A model generated the notes under the pieces. The model was not told the origin of the DNA, ran no database searches, and saw only the letters and a list, made by a program, of their open reading frames with translations. The position numbers and the translations under genes were made by a program. Positions 42,713 through 51,500 of a stretch of DNA of 64,000 nucleotides are shown here, one piece after another (positions within the stretch are counted from its first letter, which is position 1; each line of letters starts with the position of its first letter). Source of the DNA: Bdellovibrionales bacterium (GTDB taxonomy: Bacteria > Bdellovibrionota > Bdellovibrionia > Bdellovibrionales > UBA1609); NCBI GenBank assembly GCA_020628165.1, contig JAHDFM010000010.1, positions 2,183 through 66,182 on the forward strand, in the 5' to 3' direction.

Positions 42713-43597
42713 ATGAATAGAATAAATTTAAATAAGCTTTATTACTTTTTTATTGTCGCTAAAGAGGGCTCAATCAAAGCTGCTAGCAAAAAGCTAAACC
42801 TAACTCAGCCAACCATTAGCACTCAAATCCATCAACTAGAGGATGATTTAGGGTTTCAGCTCTTTGATCGGAAACACAGAAAACTGAACATCACGACCAA
42901 GGGCCGGTTGATTTTAAAAAAAGCAGACAAAATTTTTGAATTAACAGACGAGTTAAATTCTACAATCCCAACAATAAGTAAAAATAAAAGAACCAAATTT
43001 AGAGTTGGTGCAATTCAATCTTTATCAAATTCATTTATTTTTGATTTTTCACTCAAACTTTGGAGGGATAGTTCTGTCTCTGTTTCAGTGACTCAAGGTT
43101 CTTTTGCTGATCTAAAAGAAAAAATGGACAACGATAAAATTGATATTATTTTGACGGATGGTCCTTATAAAAACAAAACTAAGTATAAGTCAGTTTCTTT
43201 AGGTCGAGCTAAAGTTGTCGCTGTAGGTAATAATAGTATACGTATTAAAAAATCAGATTTTCCATTGGCATTAACTAGTCATAATTATTTGGCCTTTTCA
43301 AATCAAGGAAGATTGCAAGACGATATAGAGTATTTTTTTCACCGCAAGAAAATTGCTCCAGAAGTGATTGGGAGCGTCGATGATGTCACATTAATGAAAG
43401 TAATCACTGAAAAGTCGAATTGTTTTTGTATTTTGCCATATAAAGCTGTGAAGGAGTCAATACAACAAAAGAAAGTGAAGCTGTTAGGTGAGATAAAAGA
43501 GATACAAGCTGGCTTATGGGCTGTTATCCCGAGCCATTCTGCAAATAATGTTTTTATAAAAAAACTCCTTAAGGACTATTTTATTAGAAAAAAATAA
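42713..43597 (+). CDS. LysR-family transcriptional regulator divergent from dps
   Basis: A 294-aa LTTR with a typical HTH (YFFIVAKEGSIKAASKKLN, LTQPTISTQIHQLEDDLG) at residues 8-65, then an effector domain. The N-terminal wording (NKLYYFFIVAKEGS) is NhaR-like rather than OxyR-like. The effector half has two Cys close together (SNCFCILP) near residue 240, but not in the OxyR disulfide arrangement. A strong palindrome covers its 5' region. It is likely to control itself and dps. The signal is unknown. Confidence 0.88.
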   Translation: MNRINLNKLYYFFIVAKEGSIKAASKKLNLTQPTISTQIHQLEDDLGFQLFDRKHRKLNITTKGRLILKKADKIFELTDELNSTIPTISKNKRTKFRVGAIQSLSNSFIFDFSLKLWRDSSVSVSVTQGSFADLKEKMDNDKIDIILTDGPYKNKTKYKSVSLGRAKVVAVGNNSIRIKKSDFPLALTSHNYLAFSNQGRLQDDIEYFFHRKKIAPEVIGSVDDVTLMKVITEKSNCFCILPYKAVKESIQQKKVKLLGEIKEIQAGLWAVIPSHSANNVFIKKLLKDYFIRKK

Positions 43598-43618
43598 ATA
43601 AGGAGAAGAAGCTTGGAT

Positions 43619-44956
43619 TTACTGATTCACATAATAATGCAGTTTAGTCTTAGATAAGTCTTTATCGGTTTGGCCAATGATAACAAAGCGATCTTTTATA
43701 AAATGGGGGAGCGTCGCAACCGGTAAACTGTTGGTGTACTTAGCTAGCACCTGCCCATCAGCCGGGTTTAATATACAAATGGATCGCTTAGCGCAATGAG
43801 ACCAGAGGCTCCACGCTTTGAACTTCCATGGCAAACTGAACTTCATGATCAATTGACTGTTGAGTTTAGCGCTCTTTAAATCAGAGTTAGGGGATTCTTT
43901 TTTAAGTTTTAGCTTCCAGCGCAGTTCCCCAGAAAAAGCATCTAGGCTGTGAATGTAGCCTTCATCGGTCATTGCTGCCACTCTGTTGTAAATGGGGATG
44001 AGGGTGATTTTTCCAGAAAAAGGTTGCTCGGCATTGTATTCCCAGTTTTTCTCCCCTGTTTTTTTGCTGATAGAAATAAATTGTCCGGCAGAGGTGGCTA
44101 AAAATATGGAAGTTTTACCGGCGAGCATATTGTTACTGATGGATGCATAACTTGGTGCTGTCCACAGTATTTTACCATTTTCTTTGTTCAGTTTGTAAAA
44201 AGCATCTTCGCAATAAACGTAAAGATTGTTTTTGTCGTCGATCAATTGCAGGACTGTGTCTTTAGACTTTAAGTCAACGGTGGTTTGAATTTCACCTGTT
44301 TGATAGTTAAAAATTTGAATGTATGTGCTTTTTTCGTTTTGGTTGACTAACGCTAAATTGTTATCTGCTGTGATGTGCATTTTTTGAATTTTTTTGTCAG
44401 CAAGAAGACGCGACCAAATCAGTTGATTCTTACTGATGTCATAGAGATTAAGTTTATCTTTGTTACTGATCCAAAAAAGCAAACTAGACTTAGTGGCATA
44501 AACGGGGTCATTGCTAGGAGAGTCTTTATCTTTAAGTTGCCAACTTTCTAAGCTGTTAAGGTTGGTGATGTACAAATTGTTTTTGTCTTTATTGGTGACA
44601 ATCAAATTGTTTTCAGAGAAATCAAGTTGATAGTCGTCTTTGCTAGATAAGTTCCAACTCTCAGGGTATGGAAAATCAACAGAGATGTCTTTTTCAGCCG
44701 TGTAAGCGTGTGACTTTCCAACAACAAACTGATTGAGGTTGTTATTTCTTTGAGTCTTAAGATCTGGGGCAGGGTTATAAGTGGTCACCAAGTCATATTT
44801 TTTTTCATATTTGTTGAGGCCTTCAACTAAAGGGGTTTGCAACAAAAGCTTTGGGTTTTTGATAAGGCACACGTAAACAGCAAGACAGGCGACGATAACA
44901 ATGAGGGCAATGAGTAGGTAGTTTGGCTTTTCATGATTGTAAGACAGAGATGGCAT
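43619..44956 (-). CDS. membrane-anchored PQQ-type beta-propeller protein
   Basis: A 445-aa protein with one N-terminal transmembrane helix (about residues 14-34) and a large periplasmic domain made of propeller blades. Each blade shows the PQQ/BamB-like ending, such as ENGKILWTAPSY, KTGEKNWEYNAEQ and FSGELRWKLKL. No catalytic residues or heme motif are seen, so a scaffold role is more likely than a dehydrogenase. The ATG overlaps the TAA of the gene upstream (TAATG) and follows GAGG, so it is translated with the membrane protein gene. A frame-extended start at 44980 is less likely. Confidence 0.75.
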   Translation of the reverse strand: MPSLSYNHEKPNYLLIALIVIVACLAVYVCLIKNPKLLLQTPLVEGLNKYEKKYDLVTTYNPAPDLKTQRNNNLNQFVVGKSHAYTAEKDISVDFPYPESWNLSSKDDYQLDFSENNLIVTNKDKNNLYITNLNSLESWQLKDKDSPSNDPVYATKSSLLFWISNKDKLNLYDISKNQLIWSRLLADKKIQKMHITADNNLALVNQNEKSTYIQIFNYQTGEIQTTVDLKSKDTVLQLIDDKNNLYVYCEDAFYKLNKENGKILWTAPSYASISNNMLAGKTSIFLATSAGQFISISKKTGEKNWEYNAEQPFSGKITLIPIYNRVAAMTDEGYIHSLDAFSGELRWKLKLKKESPNSDLKSAKLNSQLIMKFSLPWKFKAWSLWSHCAKRSICILNPADGQVLAKYTNSLPVATLPHFIKDRFVIIGQTDKDLSKTKLHYYVNQ

Positions 44957-46098
44957 TATAGAAACCTCTTGGTTAAACAATTGTACTCAATATGAAAGTT
45001 TTTGGTGAATGATTGGGTTGTGAGTTCTTTACTGTACATGGTTCGAATGAGTGTAGCTTTTGAGTAGTTAGGGTGAAGGTTACAAAGATTTGATAAGTCT
45101 TTGAACTTTTCTGAAAAACATTTGAAATCGTTGCCGTTACTCTGAATATGATCCTCACTCAAAAAGTGATGGGACTGATCCACTTTCACTAATGTCTTCA
45201 CTAAACACTCAAGTGGCACTTTGCCTTTGCGCAGTTTGAGTGGATTGTTGTTAAAAGCTTGTACGGGGTGGCTAGCAAGTGGGTACCAGTTGATCAAAGC
45301 GAAAAGTAACATTGGCAAAGCGACCCATGCTCTGCTTGGTTCTGGCATGTGATAGCTTTTGTATAGGCGTTCACGTTCTTGTTTGTTGAGGGCTTGTCTG
45401 TAAAAGACAAGGTAGAACATGAGCATGGCTGGAAACAAAAATAAAAAGTTTTTTGCAACAAAGGCGTAGCCTAAATAGTAAACAACAAGGCCAATCCAGG
45501 CATAATGAAATATGATTTTAATTCGAGACAGTAATATAAAAGGGGTAACAAGCTCAAGAATAACAACGAAGGTAGAAACCCATTCAATTCCTTTGATTGG
45601 AAGGTCTGGTAAATAGTTCTTAAGCTCAAGTCCAGACATCCAGTTGAGGTTGAGTTTTGACAGTCCTGACCAAAAAATAAATAACAGAATAATGAGTTTG
45701 ATATTGATGGATTTGAGCGGAAAAGTGAACAAAGCAATTTCAATAAAGAATATGAGCACGTGAATATTGTGTGAGAAAGAGTAGTTGAGTAGGTACAGGC
45801 TGAGTTTAAGTAAAAATGTGAGAGTTAAAATGGGGAACACCAGGCTCCGTGCTTGTAAGATTAAAAGCAATATTGAGAGCGCACTGGTCACAAGCATGGC
45901 TGTTATTAAATATGGTGTTACAAAATTTTCGCACGAGTTGAAAAGAGGCCAGCAAACATTAGCCCCCACATTGAGCGACTCTTGAAAGATCTTCCAATAA
46001 ATAGCCGTTGATAAGTTGATGAGACACAAAACCCAAGTTAAAAAACGCAGTTGTGATTTTTTGAAAATTAAATCGATTTGATTGCTAAAAAACTTCAA
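44956..46098 (-). CDS. polytopic membrane protein, possibly HTTM/gamma-carboxylase-like
   Basis: A 380-aa protein with about eight or nine transmembrane helices in residues 15-270 and a hydrophilic C-terminal tail of about 110 residues with four Cys. The layout (small Trp/Cys-containing first loop, helices, soluble tail) recalls the HTTM family related to vitamin-K-dependent carboxylase, but the match is weak. I placed the start at TTG 46098, 10 bases behind AAAGGAG and 1 bp after the pgsA stop. An ATG at 46140 would overlap pgsA by 41 bp. It forms an operon with pgsA and the propeller gene. Confidence 0.6.
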   Translation of the reverse strand: MKFFSNQIDLIFKKSQLRFLTWVLCLINLSTAIYWKIFQESLNVGANVCWPLFNSCENFVTPYLITAMLVTSALSILLLILQARSLVFPILTLTFLLKLSLYLLNYSFSHNIHVLIFFIEIALFTFPLKSINIKLIILLFIFWSGLSKLNLNWMSGLELKNYLPDLPIKGIEWVSTFVVILELVTPFILLSRIKIIFHYAWIGLVVYYLGYAFVAKNFLFLFPAMLMFYLVFYRQALNKQERERLYKSYHMPEPSRAWVALPMLLFALINWYPLASHPVQAFNNNPLKLRKGKVPLECLVKTLVKVDQSHHFLSEDHIQSNGNDFKCFSEKFKDLSNLCNLHPNYSKATLIRTMYSKELTTQSFTKNFHIEYNCLTKRFL

Positions 46099-46099
46099 G

Positions 46100-46648
46100 T
46101 TACGTGGACTCCTTTTTAAGGTAGGACGAGACGTATTCAAACGCAGAAAGTAAACTCAGAGCAAGGGCCACCCACAAAGCGATTGTGGCCATCTTCATAG
46201 TTGGTAGGCCGAGCACATCGCGACCAAACACCAAAAAGGGCAAAGCCACCATCTGTACTGCGGCTTTCACTTTTCCGAGTGGGCGTGCCATAAGGACAAC
46301 ATTTTCGCTAGCGGCGGCTTGTCTGACAGCTCCGATAACAAAATCTCGGCTTAAAAATAAAAACACCAACAAAGGATTGATACGCTCTAAAGCTAATAAG
46401 ATAACAAAAGCAACTAATACTATGATTTTGTCAGCAGCAGGGTCGTAAAACTTTCCGAAGTTAGTGACGCCGTTGTACTTGCGGGCAAAGTAACCATCAA
46501 ACCAATCAGTGGCACTGGCGAAACATAATAAAGTAGTACAAAATACGCGGTAAAAGGGGTCGTTGGGGTCTATTAGGATCAACATAACAAGTGGAGCCAT
46601 CACCACTCGCAAAGTGGTCATAAGAAAGCCTAAATTTTTTTTACTCAT
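46100..46648 (-). CDS. pgsA: CDP-diacylglycerol-glycerol-3-phosphate 3-phosphatidyltransferase
   Basis: Inner-membrane enzyme that makes phosphatidylglycerol phosphate. The CDP-alcohol phosphotransferase motif, D-x2-DG-x2-AR-x8-G-x3-D-x3-D, is complete (TDWFDGYFARKYNG, then FGKFYDPAADK). It has four to five transmembrane helices. I take ATG 46648 (MSKKNLGFLMTTLRV, 182 aa), since this matches the usual family start. The longer frame from 46738 would add an atypical Cys-rich 30-residue leader. The downstream genes are coupled to it. Confidence 0.88.
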   Translation of the reverse strand: MSKKNLGFLMTTLRVVMAPLVMLILIDPNDPFYRVFCTTLLCFASATDWFDGYFARKYNGVTNFGKFYDPAADKIIVLVAFVILLALERINPLLVFLFLSRDFVIGAVRQAAASENVVLMARPLGKVKAAVQMVALPFLVFGRDVLGLPTMKMATIALWVALALSLLSAFEYVSSYLKKEST

Positions 46649-46864
46649 GGGTCTCACATTTGTTGTTTGTTTGTTAAAAAATGAATATCTACAAATTTCA
46701 CACTTCATAAAGAGAATCAACGATATATTGGCTTTCAATGAGAGTATTTTCTTAAAAAAATGTCTACACTCAGCCCTTTAAAAACTCTGCATTAAGCAGA
46801 TTTTTCAGCGGACTGTTTTTTAATTGATCAGCTGTGAGAGCTTTTGTAAGCTTGCAAGAGAATT

Positions 46865-47275
46865 ATGCAAAATACCTACGAATTTAAGTCTCGAGTCTCT
46901 TTTTATGACACAGACGCTATGGGCGTCATGCATCATGCGTCTTATTTGCGAAAATTTGAAGACGCTCGCGTGTCTTGGCTGCGTGAAACAGGCTTAAACC
47001 AGCACCATTACCCTCAATCGGATTTGGTTCTTGCCGTTATAAAAGCGGACGTTAAGTATCGATTGCCGACCAAATATGAAGATGAAATCACCGTTGAGCT
47101 TAAAATTTCAAAAACTCGTTTAAAGCTATTTATAGACTATGTTATGAAAAATGAATCACAACAAGTGGTGGCAACGGGTCAGACAGTGCATGTTCCTCTC
47201 AATAAAGAATTGCAGTTGTGTGAATACCCTGTTGAAATGGAAAACTGTTTTAAAAGGAAAGAAATCAATGGATAG
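46865..47275 (+). CDS. YbgC-type acyl-CoA thioesterase (4HBT hotdog fold)
   Basis: A 136-aa hotdog-fold thioesterase with the 4HBT active-site pattern SFYDTDAMGVMHHASYLRKF (Asp15/Asp17 region and His) and EDAR. In many bacteria YbgC hydrolyses short acyl-CoA or acyl-ACP and lies with tol-pal. Here it is upstream of glpX instead, overlapping it by 8 bp. Its substrate is not defined by sequence. Confidence 0.85.
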   Translation: MQNTYEFKSRVSFYDTDAMGVMHHASYLRKFEDARVSWLRETGLNQHHYPQSDLVLAVIKADVKYRLPTKYEDEITVELKISKTRLKLFIDYVMKNESQQVVATGQTVHVPLNKELQLCEYPVEMENCFKRKEING

Positions 47276-48239
47276 AAACTTAGCACTCGAGTTTGTTCGT
47301 ATAACTGAAGCCGCAGCTATGGCATGCGCCCGTCATATGGGGCGTGGGGATGAAACCGCAGCCGACCAAGCTGCCGTCGATGCTATGAGAAAAGCGTTCG
47401 ATCGAATCAATGTCGATGGTGAAGTTGTTATCGGAGAAGGTGAGCGCGATGAAGCACCAATGCTTTATATTGGAGAAAAGGTGGGCAATATCACTGAATC
47501 ATCGCCTGCCATCGATATAGCCTTAGACCCACTTGAAGGAACAACTATTTGTGCCAAAGGGGGAGTTGGAGCTTTGTCGGTGATAGCTGTTGCTGAAAAG
47601 GGACATTTCCTACATGCCCCAGACACATATATGGATAAGCTTGCTTGTGGTCCTGAGTGTTTTGGTAAATTGTCTCTTGAATACTCTCCGACCAAAAATA
47701 TTCAAATTGCTAGTGTATGTTTAGATAAACCAGTTAAAGATATCACCGTGGTGATTCTCGATCGCCCTCGCCATGAAAAGTTGATTGCTGAAGTGAGAGA
47801 AACTGGGGCACGCATTCAACTCATCAATGATGGTGATGTGTCTGCAGGTGTTGCAGCTTGTTTTCCTAGAAATGGTATCGATATTTTGATGGGCACTGGT
47901 GGGGCTCCGGAAGGGGTGATCACGGCAGCTGCTCTAAAGTGTATGGGTGGTGACTTCTTTGGTCGATTGAATTTCCGCAACGAAGAAGAAAAAAAGCGGG
48001 CCACTGAAATGGGTGTAACAGATTTAAATAAAATCTACAGTCGTGATGAACTTGCCAAAGGTGACGTTATGTTTTGTGCCACCGGTGTCACTGATGGACC
48101 AATGTTAAAAGGTGTTCGCACACTTCCTGGCAACTGTTGCTCAACTCATTCTCTTGTTTTACGCTCAAAAACTGGAACTCAAAGGTTTGTACAGTCCCAA
48201 CACAACTTAAACTTTAAAACAGATGGATTTTCGAAGTGA
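47268..48239 (+). CDS. glpX: class II fructose-1,6-bisphosphatase (GlpX)
   Basis: Mn-dependent phosphatase of gluconeogenesis. Marks are EAAAMACARHMGRGDE, VVIGEGERDEAPMLYIGE, the metal loop DPLEGTTICAKGG (about residues 87-99) and GTGGAPEGVITAAAL. It has 323 aa. ATG 47268 lies behind AAAGGAAAG. Longer in-frame starts run through the thioesterase gene and are rejected. The TGA overlaps the GTG of the zinc-ribbon gene. Its presence suggests growth with gluconeogenic carbon, such as amino acids. Confidence 0.93.
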   Translation: MDRNLALEFVRITEAAAMACARHMGRGDETAADQAAVDAMRKAFDRINVDGEVVIGEGERDEAPMLYIGEKVGNITESSPAIDIALDPLEGTTICAKGGVGALSVIAVAEKGHFLHAPDTYMDKLACGPECFGKLSLEYSPTKNIQIASVCLDKPVKDITVVILDRPRHEKLIAEVRETGARIQLINDGDVSAGVAACFPRNGIDILMGTGGAPEGVITAAALKCMGGDFFGRLNFRNEEEKKRATEMGVTDLNKIYSRDELAKGDVMFCATGVTDGPMLKGVRTLPGNCCSTHSLVLRSKTGTQRFVQSQHNLNFKTDGFSK

Positions 48240-48523
48240 CGAGAGAATCACAATGCTTTTCATGTAAAAATACCATCTTGCCTCCGCAAAAAATTGGGCG
48301 GCGAGATGAATGTGAGCATTGTGGAGCTGACTTGCACTGTTGTATGAACTGTAAATTTTATGACACAGGAAGCTACAATGAGTGCAAAGAGCCACAAGCC
48401 TCTGTGGTTCGCGAAAAAGATCGCGCTAATTTTTGCGACTACTTCACCTGGCAAAGCCAATCTTTTGAGGCCGACCAAGCACAAAGTTTAAAAGATGCTG
48501 CAGAAGCTTTATTTAAAAAATAG
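48236..48523 (+). CDS. small double zinc-ribbon protein
   Basis: A 95-aa cytoplasmic protein with Cys pairs CFSC, CEHC, CMNC and further Cys (CCMNCKFYDTGSYNECKEP, FCDYF), enough for two zinc sites, then a short helical tail (ADQAQSLKDAAEALFKK). It belongs to a family of short proteins found widely but not characterised. The GTG start overlaps the glpX stop (GTGA), so the genes are co-translated. Confidence 0.75.
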   Translation: MTRESQCFSCKNTILPPQKIGRRDECEHCGADLHCCMNCKFYDTGSYNECKEPQASVVREKDRANFCDYFTWQSQSFEADQAQSLKDAAEALFKK

Positions 48524-48711
48524 TTATAAATAATGCATGTTTACTGAACTAGACTTTAGCCTTTATGCTGTTTTGAGTGTTTCTTGACCCCTCTGTTTTC
48601 TCTTGCGATCATTTGAATAGAGTTAAACGATTTTACATATATATACATACATATAAAAATTGTATTTTTGATGAGAGCAAACCAATAAAGCTCATCTTCT
48701 AAGGAGGGAGA

Positions 48712-50133
48712 ATGAAATACTTATTAGCGTTACTGTTTTTTTATGGAGCAGTGACACAGGCCAACGTTATTGGTCACGACGTGCAGAACTTTAACCCATT
48801 AACCAGTGGTTTGGATTTTGTTACGGTTCATTCTTCAGAAACTCTAAGGCCTTGTACAATTAACTGTGGCTTATTTTTGAACTTCGCCAAAAACTCTTTG
48901 CCAAACTTTGACACTGTGACCCTAGATCCAACTCAAGAAGATGATCACGATGATAGCTTGGTGTCTTCGGACTTAAATGTTGGTATTGGTCTGACTCGAC
49001 GTTGGGACTTAGGTTTAAGTATTTCAAATGTTCACTCTCAAGATGTAGAAAGTAATGTACAAGGGATCGAATATGAAGAGACAGGTCTGACGGACATTCG
49101 AGTGAATACTAAAATCCGTTTTGTCGGTGATTATGATGGCGGTCTTGCTTTGATTCTTGGAGCCTCTTGGAACCAAACGACAAACAACCCTTACACAGGT
49201 AAAGATAACGGTCCGACAATCAATATCCAATTGGCTGCAGACACTATGCTTGCTAACCGTATGAGCATTGGAGCCAACATTGGTTATCGTATTAAAGATA
49301 ATGGTGAGCCATTAAAAATTGGAGAACTTTGTAATACAGGAAACTGTGTTGGTAATGCTACGGAAGATATTCAGCCCTTCGGTGATCAATTTGTGGCCTC
49401 ACTTGCTGCCAACTATTTCTTTCAAGATTGGAATACAAAGTTAATTGGTGAGCTTTACGGTAGTATGCCAACAGAAGATGCTGTTAATACATCAAGCAGA
49501 GAGCAAACCACTCTTGAAGCCGTTGTTGGTTTAAAGAAAGATTTTACAGATAAATTTTCTGGGCACCTTGGTGGTGGTTTTGGAATCCTAAATGGTTCAG
49601 CCTCTCCTGATTTTCGCGTTTACTCTGGGATCAATTACGTTATTGGCCCCTTCAGTTTTTGTGAAACAACGGAAAAGCCTGTGATCGCAAAAGTTGAAGA
49701 AGACCAGAGCCCAGCTGAAGCTATATTAGAGGCTGAGGCTGCTCCACCAGAGCCAGTGGCAGAGCCTGAAGAGCCGGTCGAAGATGAAGAAGTTTTTGTC
49801 ATTAGAGACGTTTTATTTGATACTAATAAGCACTTCTTGAGATCAGAAGCAGACGCAACAATTAGAGACGTTGCTGAAAAATTAAAAAGACCAACTGGCT
49901 TTAAAAGTGTGACTGTTGAAGGGCACACAGATTCAAGAATGCCTGAGGACTATAACCAAGCTTTATCTGAGCGTCGTGCGAACTCTGTGATGAAGCGCTT
50001 AATCGAACTTGGAATCCCAGAAGATAAAATTTCAGCTGTAGGTAAGGGAGAACTTGAGCCAATTGCAGATAACGGCAACGCTCAGGGGCGTGCACTGAAC
50101 CGACGAGTTGAGTTCCGCGTAAGGTGGAGATAA
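48712..50133 (+). CDS. OmpA-family outer membrane protein
   Basis: A 473-aa protein with a signal peptide (residues 1-17), a beta-barrel-like N-terminal part (about 60-310) of alternating strands (LTRRWDLGLSISNVH, KLIGELYGSM) and one loop Cys pair. A Pro/Glu/Ala hinge (about 325-360) precedes a C-terminal peptidoglycan-binding OmpA domain (VEGHTDSRMPEDYNQALSER, RALNRRVEFRVRW). It spans the outer membrane and holds the cell wall. AAGGAGGGAGA stands before the ATG. The barrel is larger than that of E. coli OmpA. Confidence 0.88.
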   Translation: MKYLLALLFFYGAVTQANVIGHDVQNFNPLTSGLDFVTVHSSETLRPCTINCGLFLNFAKNSLPNFDTVTLDPTQEDDHDDSLVSSDLNVGIGLTRRWDLGLSISNVHSQDVESNVQGIEYEETGLTDIRVNTKIRFVGDYDGGLALILGASWNQTTNNPYTGKDNGPTINIQLAADTMLANRMSIGANIGYRIKDNGEPLKIGELCNTGNCVGNATEDIQPFGDQFVASLAANYFFQDWNTKLIGELYGSMPTEDAVNTSSREQTTLEAVVGLKKDFTDKFSGHLGGGFGILNGSASPDFRVYSGINYVIGPFSFCETTEKPVIAKVEEDQSPAEAILEAEAAPPEPVAEPEEPVEDEEVFVIRDVLFDTNKHFLRSEADATIRDVAEKLKRPTGFKSVTVEGHTDSRMPEDYNQALSERRANSVMKRLIELGIPEDKISAVGKGELEPIADNGNAQGRALNRRVEFRVRWR

Positions 50134-50153
50134 TAAATAAGTGAAATTTAAGT

Positions 50154-50188
50154 AAAAAAAAGCGCTGAAAGATCAGCGCTTTTTTTTT
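50154..50188 (+). terminator. intrinsic terminator after the OmpA-family gene
   Basis: AGCGCTGA/TCAGCGCT with a 4-nt loop, A-run before and eight T after. It can act on both strands. Confidence 0.9.
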
Positions 50189-50250
50189 GCCTATCGAACT
50201 TTAAGTCTTTAAAATTTAAGACTAAGTTGATTAATTAAATGGGAGCTTTC

Positions 50251-50661
50251 ATGAAGGCAATGGTATTATTAATAACAATCTGTTGTTTGAGTTTTAACGT
50301 TATGGCATGTCCTCAAATAAACGGCTTTTACAAGTGTGAAAATTCAGAAGACGAGTTTAGCTTTTCATATGTGACGGGTGAGGCAAGCTATCAATATAGT
50401 ATAAATAATGAAGACTTCTTAACTGATGGCGTGCTTTATGAAAAAAACATTGGAGGAATCCTTAGGGTCGAGTACGTTGCCAAATGCGAAAATAAAAAGT
50501 TAATCATCAAAAAAAACAACGAGAATGTATTTGAGCCAGGAATTATTCATACCGAAGATATGGCATTCTATTATGGGGATAAAGGCCAACTTATCGCAGA
50601 TCTAAAAATATCAACTAATGGACAACTCCGCGGTGAAGCTATCCGCAATTGCTACCAATAG
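50251..50661 (+). CDS. small secreted protein, unknown function
   Basis: A 136-aa protein with a signal peptide (MKAMVLLITICCLSFNVMA), then a beta-rich domain with Cys in CPQINGFYKCE, one central Cys and a C-terminal Cys (NCYQ), probably two disulfides. ATG 50251 follows GGGAG. ATG 50239 lies before that site. The family is not recognised. The next small secreted gene may be related by a similar xGxWFK/NGFYKC opening, but this is weak. Confidence 0.65.
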   Translation: MKAMVLLITICCLSFNVMACPQINGFYKCENSEDEFSFSYVTGEASYQYSINNEDFLTDGVLYEKNIGGILRVEYVAKCENKKLIIKKNNENVFEPGIIHTEDMAFYYGDKGQLIADLKISTNGQLRGEAIRNCYQ

Positions 50662-50741
50662 ATTTACGCATTTTGTGAGGAATTGACTAACCGGTCTTCA
50701 ACTTTTTATAGTCTACATATTGTTAGCTGTGAGGAGTTTTT

Positions 50742-50996
50742 TTGTTTTTAGTTTACTTGTTTGTTTTTTCATTTCCTTCAGATGCGATTCAGAATAACTA
50801 TATTTCTAAAGTTTCGCAAAAAAAACCAGTCTTTGTTGCCTGTGATATTGATAAAGAACAATCTACGATTCTGTCAGGTCTATGGTTTAAATACCAAAAA
50901 GGTGAGCTCTATTTGGCCAATAAAAATCGAGATGACAAGATTGAGTACAAAAAAATCAAAGGTGAATGCACTCTAGAGCCCAACTACATCAGGTAA
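50742..50996 (+). CDS. very small secreted protein, unknown function
   Basis: An 84-aa ORF starting at TTG 50742, five bases behind GAGGAG. The first 15 residues (MFLVYLFVFSFPSDA) look like a signal peptide, leaving a 69-residue domain with two Cys (VACDID, GECTLE), likely one disulfide. No family is recognised. The ribosome-binding site and signal peptide support it as real. Confidence 0.5.
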   Translation: MFLVYLFVFSFPSDAIQNNYISKVSQKKPVFVACDIDKEQSTILSGLWFKYQKGELYLANKNRDDKIEYKKIKGECTLEPNYIR

Positions 50997-51500
50997 TGGT
51001 AAAAGACCTTTAACATATTTGCACAAATAGAGTTTATTAGTTTGGGGTATCTATCAGCAAACAATTTAGTTGTTAAATACGTCATATAATGACATCAAGT
51101 TTAAGATCTCTATTAAGATAGCTATGACTGCTTGCGATAAAATGGCTTTGAAAAGTTTACTTACAATTTTTGATGAGTGAATTCCTATTCAACCTGAGAG
51201 GAAATAGTTGGGTGTCATGCTGAAAAGCTAAAATTTTAAATAGCTTATAAAAAATGATCACCTTAGTAGTATGAGTAAAACTTCAATACATGCACTGCTA
51301 TGTTTTTTATTTAAACAATATCAACAACAGAACTTGATAAAAATAACGTAAAATCTGGGATGTATTAGAGACCTATTGGGAAATCATGTGTATACATAAC
51401 TAATTATTAAATCAATCTTCAATAGTGATTTTAAAAAAAAGTCAAAGACTAAGGACAAATTATTAAAGGGTTTGGTCTGGAAAGATAGTTGGAGGGGACT
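50997..51500. other. intergenic region before the serine protease gene
   Basis: 504 bp, AT-rich. I find no ORF, repeat or clear RNA structure. It should contain the promoter of the protease gene, whose ribosome-binding site is GGAGGGG just before 51501. Confidence 0.5.

Noticed and set aside
47151-47267. Longer GlpX start through the thioesterase gene
   Set aside because: The extra 39 residues are the thioesterase sequence in another frame, and the ATG 47268 has its own ribosome-binding site and matches the family start.
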